From assembly GCA_022711355.1 (NCBI GenBank), contig JAKLFE010000035.1, positions 1-50,374 on the forward strand: a stretch of 50,374 bases of DNA, given 5' to 3'. The notes under the pieces are model-generated. The model saw only the letters and a program-made list of their open reading frames with translations. It was not told the DNA's origin and did not search any database. The position numbers were made by a program, and so were the translations under genes. Of this stretch, positions 8,126-14,169 are shown in pieces; the stretch's first letter is position 1, and each line of letters begins with the position of its first letter. The DNA is from Spirochaetota bacterium. GTDB lineage: Bacteria; Spirochaetota; Spirochaetia; Treponematales; Rectinemataceae.

Positions 8126-8827
8126 TTAGCCCTCGATCGCGACGACGTTCGGCCTGACCTCGTTCGCCGTGTAGTCGCCGCGGACGAGCAGTATGTCGGG
8201 GATGGCCTCGTTCATGCGCTTGGTCATGTCGAGGAACTTGCCTCGGATGTTGTTGGCCTGGAGCGCCACGTCGGCTATCTCACGGGCCGGCGGCGGCTTC
8301 TGCGGCTCGATCAGGCTCGAGATCCGGTCCAGGGTCGAGAGCACGGCCCGGTTCAGGGGCTCCATCTGGTCCTTGGACTTGTCGAGGTGCTTGCCCAGGT
8401 TGTTGACGTCGGTGACGGTGAGGGGATAGAGGCGGTAGCCCTCCTCGGGCACCTCGTAGCAATGGGTCACCAGGCCGTAGATGATGACGAGGGACTTGGG
8501 GTAGATCTCCCCCGGCTTCCAGCCCTGGAGCATCCGGAAGCACTCCCGGATCATGAAGCTGTTGGGCTGGATGCTGCCGAAGAACTTGGCCGGGTCCCTG
8601 TCGAGGCAGAGCGCGTCGATCACCCAGCGGTTGCCCGACTCGATCAGGCGGAAGAAGACCGGGTAGTTGTCGGGGGTCAGGCCGACCTTGCCCGCCAGGA
8701 AATGGGCGAAGGCGACCGCGGCGAAGGCGCTGTAGCCTTCCTTGCAGGCGATGATCTCGTTGACGTAGCCGAGGGTGAGGGCGTCGATCTCCTTGTCGGA
8801 CCAGAGGGGCCATTCGCTGCCGGGCAT
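8126..8827 (-). CDS. Paralogue A of an unrecognised conserved protein family
   Basis: This 233-residue, mostly helical, soluble protein starts at an ATG with AGGAGGT upstream. I do not recognise the family. It shares an ordered set of motifs with three neighbours (8899-9621, 9646-10347, 12409-13362): DNYPVF (53-58), NRWVID (66-71), DRDP (76-79), SIQPN (85-89), GEIYPK (106-111), EGYRLY (129-134), DVNNLGKHL (140-148), NR..L..LDR (159-168), ANNIR..F.D (191-200) and IP.ILLV (209-215). In A the DGYK of the other copies is EGYR. No signal peptide, membrane helix or known catalytic motif is visible. It is the third gene of a run starting at the promoter near 10400 and precedes the pseudokinase gene. 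Confidence 0.72.
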   Translation of the reverse strand: MPGSEWPLWSDKEIDALTLGYVNEIIACKEGYSAFAAVAFAHFLAGKVGLTPDNYPVFFRLIESGNRWVIDALCLDRDPAKFFGSIQPNSFMIRECFRMLQGWKPGEIYPKSLVIIYGLVTHCYEVPEEGYRLYPLTVTDVNNLGKHLDKSKDQMEPLNRAVLSTLDRISSLIEPQKPPPAREIADVALQANNIRGKFLDMTKRMNEAIPDILLVRGDYTANEVRPNVVAIEG

Positions 8828-8898
8828 CGATACCTCCTATCTCGAAACGGGCCCCGCCCCAGGCGGGACGGGGCCTCGCGTCCGCGCCGCGCCCGGGG

Positions 8899-9621
8899 CT
8901 AGGCCTGGGGCTGGGCCTTGTCGGCCTCGGCGAGGGGGACCCGCTGGCGCGGCTGGATGTCCTTGTCGAGGTTCGGCTCGAGCCGGAGCAGGACCTCGGG
9001 GATCACGTCGACGAGGTGCTTGGTCGAGTCGAAGAAGTTGTTGCGGATGTTGTGGGCGTGGACCGCCAGGTCCTCCATGTCCTCGTCGATGTTCTGGCCC
9101 TCGAGGGAGGAGAGCTTGTCGAGGATGTCGAGGATGGAGCGGTTGAGGAGGTCGTCCTGGCCCTTGTCCTCGTTCAGGTGCTTGCCGAGGGCGTTCACGT
9201 CGGCGACCGAGGGCGGGTAGATCTTGTAGCCGTCGAGGGGCGAGTTGAAGGCGGCCTGGAAGACCCCGAGGATGATGCCGAGGGTCTTCGGGTAGATCTC
9301 GCCCTTGCGGTACTTCGTGAGGATCGAGAAGCAGGTCGCGACGATGAAGTAGTTCGGCTGGATCGAGCTCATGAAGAGGAAGGGGTCGCGGGTCCCGAGG
9401 AGGGCGTCGATGACGTGGTGGTTGCGGACCGTGAGGGTGTTGAGGAAGACGGGGTAGTTCCCGTTGGTGATTCCGGTGAAGTTGAGGTAGCTCGCGTAGG
9501 TGATCGCCGCCTCGACCGACTCGACCGAGCGGCAGCCGATGATGCCCTTGAGCATGCTGTACTCGATATGCTGGACCTCGCTGTCGGTCCAGTCCTGCTT
9601 CTTCTCGAACAGCTCTTTCAT
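8899..9621 (-). CDS. Paralogue B of the unrecognised conserved family
   Basis: This 240-residue protein has an AAAGGAG ribosome-binding site 7-8 nt before the ATG. It shows the family motifs in the same order and nearly the same positions: GNYPVF (54-59), NHHVID (67-72), TRDPF (77-81), SIQPN (86-90), GEIYPK (107-112), DGYKIY (130-135), DVNALGKHL (141-149), NRSILDILDK (160-169), HNIRNNFFD (190-198) and IPEVLL (207-212). B and C are visibly closest to one another ('LGV.QAAF.SP.DGYK'), so they probably arose from the more recent duplication. A short charged, Pro/Gln-containing tail follows the conserved core. Spacing to its neighbours is 24 bp and 71 bp, consistent with cotranscription. Function unknown. 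Confidence 0.72.
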   Translation of the reverse strand: MKELFEKKQDWTDSEVQHIEYSMLKGIIGCRSVESVEAAITYASYLNFTGITNGNYPVFLNTLTVRNHHVIDALLGTRDPFLFMSSIQPNYFIVATCFSILTKYRKGEIYPKTLGIILGVFQAAFNSPLDGYKIYPPSVADVNALGKHLNEDKGQDDLLNRSILDILDKLSSLEGQNIDEDMEDLAVHAHNIRNNFFDSTKHLVDVIPEVLLRLEPNLDKDIQPRQRVPLAEADKAQPQA

Positions 9622-9645
9622 GCCTGGCTCCTTTCCCTGGGCCCG

Positions 9646-10347
9646 CTAGTCCACGTAGAGCTGGCGCGGGGCCGTCTCTTTGGCGATGTAGTCGGACTTG
9701 ACGAGGAGCACCTGGGGTATGATGTCCTCCATCTTCTTGCGCTTGTCGAAGTAGAAGGTGCGGATGTTGTTCGCCTGGCGGGCCATCTGCTCCTTCTCCG
9801 GATCGGTCGAGGTGCCCGCGAGGGAGCCGACGCGGTCCAGGATGTCGAGGATGCAGCGGTTGTTCGGGTCGTCCTGGCCCGTCTCCTTGTTCAGGTGCTT
9901 GCCCAAGTTGTTCACGTCGTTGATCGAGACCGCGTAGACCTTGTAGCCGTCCTTGGGCGAGGCGAAGGCGGCCTGGAGAACCCCGAGCACGATGGAGAGG
10001 GTGACGGGATAGATGCCGCCGGGATGCCAGTTGGTGAGCAGCTTGAAGGCCGTGAAGGCCAGGTAGCTGTTGGGCTGGATGGGGCTGATCAGGAGGAAGG
10101 GATCCTTCTTGCCCACCATCGTGTCGATGACCCAGTGGTTCTCGACCTCGAGGAGCTTGAGGAAGAGCGGGTAGTTGTCGTTGTTGAGGCCGGAGAGGCT
10201 GAGGAACCGGGCGAAGCTGATGGAGCCCTCCACGGCCTCCTCGGTCCTCGAGCCCAGCATGTTCTGGACTATACCGAGCTCGACCTGCATGATGGTCTCT
10301 TTGGACCAAGTCCTCTCTATGACTCGTTCAGTTTGCCTGTCCATCAT
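9646..10347 (-). CDS. Paralogue C of the unrecognised conserved family (first gene after promoter)
   Basis: This 233-residue protein starts at the first of two tandem ATGs, with CGGAGGTA directly upstream. Motifs are DNYPLF (57-62), NHWVID (70-75), KKDPF (80-84), PIQPN (89-93), GGIYP (110-114), DGYKVY (133-138), DVNNLGKHL (144-152), NRCILDILDR (163-172), ANNIRTFYFD (192-201) and IPQVLLV (210-216). It is the first gene behind a good sigma-70-like promoter (10396-10424) and is followed closely by B, A and the pseudokinase, so these four probably form one transcript. No catalytic residues of a known enzyme family can be identified; a helical adaptor or ligand-binding fold is only a guess. Confidence 0.72.
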   Translation of the reverse strand: MMDRQTERVIERTWSKETIMQVELGIVQNMLGSRTEEAVEGSISFARFLSLSGLNNDNYPLFLKLLEVENHWVIDTMVGKKDPFLLISPIQPNSYLAFTAFKLLTNWHPGGIYPVTLSIVLGVLQAAFASPKDGYKVYAVSINDVNNLGKHLNKETGQDDPNNRCILDILDRVGSLAGTSTDPEKEQMARQANNIRTFYFDKRKKMEDIIPQVLLVKSDYIAKETAPRQLYVD

Positions 10348-10395
10348 TACCTCCGTATCGATGAACGTACGACTCGCGACTCAGGTGCAAAAAAA

Positions 10396-10424
10396 AGTCT
10401 AGGAGTAGCAAACTACCGCGTCAA
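10396..10424 (-). promoter_or_regulatory. Promoter of the C-B-A-pseudokinase operon, with internal palindrome
   Basis: On the minus strand TTGACG (10419-10424) and TAGACT (10396-10401) are 17 bp apart. The spacer contains the palindrome GTAG-TTTG-CTAC, a possible repressor site. The -10 hexamer is followed by a tract of seven further T residues, an unusual discriminator. The leader to the ATG at 10347 is about 42-45 nt and carries GGAGGT. Confidence 0.6.
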
Positions 10425-10486
10425 GGGAAAATCGAATAAAATGTTAATGTATGTTTACGTTGTTAATAAACACTCTCGCGGGTCGG
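10425..10486. promoter_or_regulatory. AT-rich upstream region with TGTTTA-N9-TAAACA inverted repeat
   Basis: This stretch lies between the stop codon of the kinase-like gene (10487) and the promoter of paralogue C. It is markedly AT-rich compared with flanking DNA. It contains an inverted repeat, TGTTTA (10452-10457) and TAAACA (10467-10472), and two copies of TGTTAAT (10442-10448 and 10461-10467). It could bind an activator or act as an UP element; the stem is too weak for a convincing intrinsic terminator of the upstream gene. Confidence 0.35.
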
Positions 10487-11404
10487 TTATTTTTTCTTAT
10501 ACATAGCAAGAAAACTGTCGCCGAACATGGAATAATCCGTATCCTTGCACTCCGCCCTGGTCTCGGACTCGGACTTGAACATCGAACGGAAGTAGCGGTC
10601 GATGTAGTCCCGTCGGGCGAGGAGATTGCCGGCGAGCTTGTCGCCGTAGGCATCGGGCTCCTCGTGGTAGCCGCGGACGACCTGCCGGCAGAGCTTGCGC
10701 AGGAGGGCCTCGGGGATCGAGGTCATGGCCCTGAGCCGCGTGTCGAAGGCGTCGATGGAGAGGCCGGCGAAGTTCTCGGGCCGGAGGAGGGTGAGGAAGC
10801 GGGTCTTCTCCGAGCGGAACCAGCCGAACTTGTCGGGGTTCCCCGTGATCTTCATGCCCTCGGCCGCCAGGTCGGCCTTGTCGTAATCGATGGCGCAGAG
10901 GAAGGGCCGGTTCGCCGCGTTGTGGACGACGAGGTAGTTGTTCGGGTTCCGGTCCTCGTCGAAGTAAAGCCAGCGGTTGACCAGGTCGGCGCGGAGGATT
11001 CCGATGAAGGGCTGCTCGAGGTAGTTGTAGGAGCTGATCTGCACCGCCTTCCGCACGACCTTCGTGGCCCGGTAGGGCTTGCCGCCGATCCGGAAGACCG
11101 TGGTCGGCGCGGCGAGGGTGCCCATCCAATGGTCGAGGAGGTAGGCGAGGGTGCAGCTCCGGTGGTAGAGGAGCTCCTTCGGATCGGGGGCTGGCTTGAG
11201 GATCCAGGAATGGCCGTCCGGGTCGACGGCGCCGAAGTAGCCCTTCACCTGGGCGTTGAAGGGCACCTCCTCCTGGGACTCGGTCAGCTCGAGGCCCATC
11301 CCGTCGAGCCGCGCGAGGACGGCGAAGGGCTCGAGGTCGAGGTAGAAGTAGCGAACGAGCTCGGGATCGGCGACTTCGGCGGCGAGCTTCTCGCGCTCAT
11401 CCAT
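10487..11404 (-). CDS. HipA/PI-kinase-like fold protein (candidate protein kinase)
   Basis: No standard Hanks-kinase motifs occur in this 305-residue soluble protein, but the pattern fits the HipA/phosphoinositide-kinase-like fold. A 'HSWILKP' strand (65-71) has Lys70 at the ATP-binding lysine position (compare HipA 'THILKP'). A helix 'RSCTLAYLL' follows. A catalytic-loop-like 'DRNPNNYLV' (151-159) supplies Asp and Asn, and 'IDYDKAD' (172-178) occupies the metal-binding Asp position. GGAGGT precedes the ATG at 11404. The start lies inside the end of the metallophosphatase gene (8-bp overlap), so kinase-like and phosphatase proteins would be made in coupled fashion. The four-member paralogue family flanks the pair and may include its substrates. 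Kinase activity is inferred from motif spacing only. Confidence 0.6.
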   Translation of the reverse strand: MDEREKLAAEVADPELVRYFYLDLEPFAVLARLDGMGLELTESQEEVPFNAQVKGYFGAVDPDGHSWILKPAPDPKELLYHRSCTLAYLLDHWMGTLAAPTTVFRIGGKPYRATKVVRKAVQISSYNYLEQPFIGILRADLVNRWLYFDEDRNPNNYLVVHNAANRPFLCAIDYDKADLAAEGMKITGNPDKFGWFRSEKTRFLTLLRPENFAGLSIDAFDTRLRAMTSIPEALLRKLCRQVVRGYHEEPDAYGDKLAGNLLARRDYIDRYFRSMFKSESETRAECKDTDYSMFGDSFLAMYKKK

Positions 11405-12365
11405 AGTAGAGCACCTCCGGTTCCTTGGGCATCGCGAATTCCGCCACCAGCTCGCCGCCGATCATGGTCAGGTAGGGAGCCCTGCTTCCCGAGCCCGAGT
11501 AGATGATGTGGTGGTTCTTGATCCCGATCACGTTCATCCAGAGCCCCGTCCTGTTCCCGTCGTTCCACAGGGGGTTGTGGCCGACGATGAAGTGCGTGTC
11601 CACCGGGAGGTCGAGGAGCTCGAGGCAGAGCCTGATATCCCGCTCCCCGTACTCCTTGGGGCTCGGGTTGCCGTGGAATTCGTTCACGCGGTTCCACAGG
11701 AGCTGGTGGTACTTCTCCGGGTAGTTCCTGATCGCCACGAGCTCGTCCCGGGAGAGCCCGCCGTGGGGCGGGCCCGCGTGGGTGACGACGAAGCCCTCCC
11801 CGATGACGAAGAGGGGCAGGCCCTCGAAGAAGCGGGAGACGGCCTCGACGTACTCCTCCCCCTTGGCCGCGAGGAGGGCGCGCTTGAGCTCGAGGCCCTG
11901 GGCGATCCCGCTCTTGCGCAGCCGCTCGTCGAAGGTGTCGTGGTTCCCCCGGATGTAGTAGACGAGGCCCGGGTAGCGGCAGATGAGCTTCAGGAGCCCG
12001 TCGAGGATCTCGACCGAGCTCGCCATGTCCTTCATGTAGCCGGTGCGGTCGTCGTGGACCGCGTCGCCCACGATGACGCAGGCCGCCCGCCCCGCCTCGA
12101 GGTCAGCCCGGTTCGCCCCGTGGGCGAGTATCCGCTCGAGGTAGCCGAGGTTCGCGTGCAGGTCGCCGATGATGATGGGCCGCAGGCCCGCGGGGAATTC
12201 TATGAGGCCGCCCGGCCTGCCCTCGGGATCCCGGGGCCTGCCGGGGTAGCCGGCGACGATCTCGATCGAGCGCCGGACGAGGGCCGGGCCCTCGAGCTCG
12301 GCCGCGCCCACGCTCGTCCGGGGGGTGGCTGGGGAATCCTTCGGGGACGCGCTCTTTCGAGCCAC
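11397..12365 (-). CDS. PPP-type calcineurin-like metallophosphoesterase (Ser/Thr protein phosphatase-like)
   Basis: This 322-residue protein starts at a GTG with GAGGAGG 5 nt upstream. All metal-coordinating motifs of the family occur in order: GDLH (67-70), GDAVHDD (100-106, in place of GDxVDRG), GNHD (140-143), THAG (195-198) and GHNP (262-265). Order and spacing suit a PPP-type protein phosphatase better than a nuclease. However, GDAVHDD deviates from GDxVDRG, and the residues 200-250 insertion ('WNRVNEFHGNPSPKEYGERD') also occurs in ApaH/PrpE-like branches, so substrate class is open. The first ~60 residues are a low-complexity extension. It overlaps the kinase-like gene downstream and lies 43 bp after paralogue D. 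An antagonistic kinase/phosphatase pair is the natural inference. Confidence 0.82.
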   Translation of the reverse strand: MARKSASPKDSPATPRTSVGAAELEGPALVRRSIEIVAGYPGRPRDPEGRPGGLIEFPAGLRPIIIGDLHANLGYLERILAHGANRADLEAGRAACVIVGDAVHDDRTGYMKDMASSVEILDGLLKLICRYPGLVYYIRGNHDTFDERLRKSGIAQGLELKRALLAAKGEEYVEAVSRFFEGLPLFVIGEGFVVTHAGPPHGGLSRDELVAIRNYPEKYHQLLWNRVNEFHGNPSPKEYGERDIRLCLELLDLPVDTHFIVGHNPLWNDGNRTGLWMNVIGIKNHHIIYSGSGSRAPYLTMIGGELVAEFAMPKEPEVLYYG

Positions 12366-12408
12366 GGCAACCTCCTCGCGCCAGGCCGGAGGGGCGCGCG
12401 GGTCGGCC

Positions 12409-13362
12409 TCAGGCCTTGGGCTTGCGCTTCTTCCGCGGGGCGGGCGCCGCGGTCCTGCCGCCCCGACCGGGCTCGGGCGCCGCGGGCGGCGCGACCGCGA
12501 CCGGCGCCGGCTCGGCCGGGAGGGCTCCCTCCGCCGGCGCCGCCGCCTCCCTGACGAAGCGGCCGGCGGCGTCGCGCTTGCGCTCGCGGCGCCTGGTCAC
12601 CAGGTCGGCGTAGTCCTCCTCGGGCGCCACCTTCCCGAAATCGGGTACGTGGACGAGGAGGGGATGGGGTATGGCGTCGACCAGGTCCCTCGTGCTGTCG
12701 AAATAGGCGTAGCGCACGTTGAAGGCGTGCTTGGAGAGCACGCTCTTCTCCGGCTCCTGGAAATACTCGTTGAGGTGGGTCATCCTGTCAAGGATTTCGA
12801 GAACGAGCCGGTTCTGCGGATGCTCCTGGGGCTCCCCCTTGAGGAGGAACTTGCCCAAGGCGTTGATGTCCATGATGCTGAGCTTGCGGACCTTGTAGCC
12901 GTCGTCCGGGTCGAAGTAGGCGTTCTCGACGATGCCCAGGAGGGCGACGAGTGCCTTGGGGTAGAGCTCCTCGGGGTGGCGGGAGTAGAGGGCCTGGAAG
13001 GCCGCCTCGACGAGGTCCCGCTCCGGTCGAATCGTCGAGAAGAGGAGCCTGGGCTCGCGCTCGTGGAGGAGCTCGTCGATGACCCAGGAGTTGTTGGCGA
13101 TGATCAGGCGGAGGAAGAGCCAGTAGTTCTCGGAATTGAGGCCGAAGCGGTTGAGGAAGCGGGCGAAGGCCACGGAGCACTCGACCTGGGCCTCGGTCAT
13201 GCAGGAGAAGAGCGCCTCGCGGATGAAGTAGGCGTTGTCGCGGATGAGGCGCCTGTCGCTGTCCGTGATCGCGAAACCCTGCTTCATGTCCTTGACCCGG
13301 TCTCCCCTTACCGTATCGGCAGGGGGGCTCTCGGGGATGAGGCTAAGGTCGGCGCGGCTCAT
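12409..13362 (-). CDS. Paralogue D of the unrecognised family, with basic Pro/Ala tail
   Basis: From the ATG at 13362 the product is 317 residues; a GTG at 13380 would add six. Neither has a Shine-Dalgarno sequence, but a weak promoter-like pair (TTGCGC-17-GATACT) puts its -10 exactly 6 nt before the ATG, so a leaderless start is favoured. The core carries the family motifs (GTG numbering): ENYWLF (84-89), NSWVID (97-102), REP (108-110), ELYPK (138-142), DGYKV (160-164), DINALGKFL (171-179), NRLVLEILDR (190-199), FNVRYAYFD (220-228) and IPHPLLV (237-243). It is the most divergent copy. A ~70-residue Ala/Pro-rich tail ending in RKKRKPKA is unique to it, perhaps for nucleic-acid or protein contact. 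First gene of the D-phosphatase-kinase operon. Confidence 0.68.
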   Translation of the reverse strand: MSRADLSLIPESPPADTVRGDRVKDMKQGFAITDSDRRLIRDNAYFIREALFSCMTEAQVECSVAFARFLNRFGLNSENYWLFLRLIIANNSWVIDELLHEREPRLLFSTIRPERDLVEAAFQALYSRHPEELYPKALVALLGIVENAYFDPDDGYKVRKLSIMDINALGKFLLKGEPQEHPQNRLVLEILDRMTHLNEYFQEPEKSVLSKHAFNVRYAYFDSTRDLVDAIPHPLLVHVPDFGKVAPEEDYADLVTRRRERKRDAAGRFVREAAAPAEGALPAEPAPVAVAPPAAPEPGRGGRTAAPAPRKKRKPKA

Positions 13363-13481
13363 GGGTAAAGTATCGTTCACCGGGGCGGCGGGCGCAACTC
13401 GGGGCGCACTTGATGCCCCGCCTCCCTTCCGTCTACCATTCCGCCCGGCCGCCCGGCCGCGGCGGCCGCACCGGAGGGAAG

Positions 13482-14057
13482 ATGCTCACCTACCTACTCG
13501 TCGCCGTCGGCCTGTCGATGGACGCCTTCGCCGTCTCGGTCTCGAGCGGCATCTGCGCGAAGGGGGGCCTCCCCCTCCACAGCGCCCTGCGGGCGAGCCT
13601 CGCCTTCGGGCTCTTCCAGTTCGCCATGCCCCTCGCCGGCTGGCTCCTCGGCGGAGCCTTCCGCGCCTACATCGAGGGCTTCGACCACTGGATCGCCTTC
13701 GGCCTCCTGGCCCTGGTGGGCGGCAAGATGATCGCGGAGTCCTTCGAGATCGAGGACCCCGCCGCCTGCGACGACGAGGGGCGATCGAAGGTGGACGTGG
13801 CCGACCCGCGCGTCCTCCTCGCCCTCTCGGTGGCGACGAGCATCGACGCGCTCGCGGTGGGCCTCTCCTACAGTGTCATGGGCGAGCCGATCCTCCTGCC
13901 CTCGATCGTCATCGGCGCCGTGACCGCCTCGCTCTGCATGGCCGGCTTCGAGTTCGGAAAGCGGATCGGCGCGCGATTCGAGCGCTGGGCCGAGCTCGGC
14001 GGCGGGCTCGTCCTCGTCGGCATCGGCGCGAAGATCCTCTTTCAGCACATCGCCTGA
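13482..14057 (+). CDS. mntP: Manganese efflux pump MntP
   Basis: This 191-residue, six-helix inner-membrane protein exports Mn(II). The start at 13482 follows GGAGGGAAG; the upstream in-frame ATG (13410) would add a non-membrane, Pro/Arg-rich stretch and has no ribosome-binding site. The two-fold repeat of the family is clear: 'GLSMDAFAVSVSSG' near residue 10 and 'ATSIDALAVGLSYS' near 115, each with the conserved Asp in the membrane. A hydrophilic loop ('EDPAACDDEGRSKVDVADP') separates the halves. It is transcribed divergently from paralogue D and lies just upstream of the copper operon, suggesting metal homeostasis. I found no recognisable yybP-ykoY manganese riboswitch in the ~100 bp upstream. 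Confidence 0.93.
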   Translation: MLTYLLVAVGLSMDAFAVSVSSGICAKGGLPLHSALRASLAFGLFQFAMPLAGWLLGGAFRAYIEGFDHWIAFGLLALVGGKMIAESFEIEDPAACDDEGRSKVDVADPRVLLALSVATSIDALAVGLSYSVMGEPILLPSIVIGAVTASLCMAGFEFGKRIGARFERWAELGGGLVLVGIGAKILFQHIA

Positions 14058-14104
14058 CCCGGGTCGGCCCCGCCGGTCGACGCTCCACGGAATGAGCGCC
14101 GGGC

Positions 14105-14123
14105 GTTCACGAGCGGTTCACGA
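14105..14123 (+). promoter_or_regulatory. 11-bp-phased direct repeat upstream of the copper operon (candidate regulator box)
   Basis: GTTCACGA occurs at 14105-14112 and again at 14116-14123, a start-to-start distance of exactly 11 bp (one helical turn). A -10-like TATCCT follows at 14132-14137 without a recognisable -35, so the repeat occupies the -35 region. This is the arrangement expected for an OmpR/PhoB-type activator, and the operon itself encodes such a regulator (19125-19829). Confidence 0.45.
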
Positions 14124-14169
14124 TTCCTCCGTATCCTTATGCCCAGATCTCTACGAGGAGCATAGGGGA

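Noticed and set aside
13381..13481. Manganese (yybP-ykoY) riboswitch before mntP
   Set aside because: Only ~100 bp are available and none of the conserved motif or two-stem layout could be recognised.
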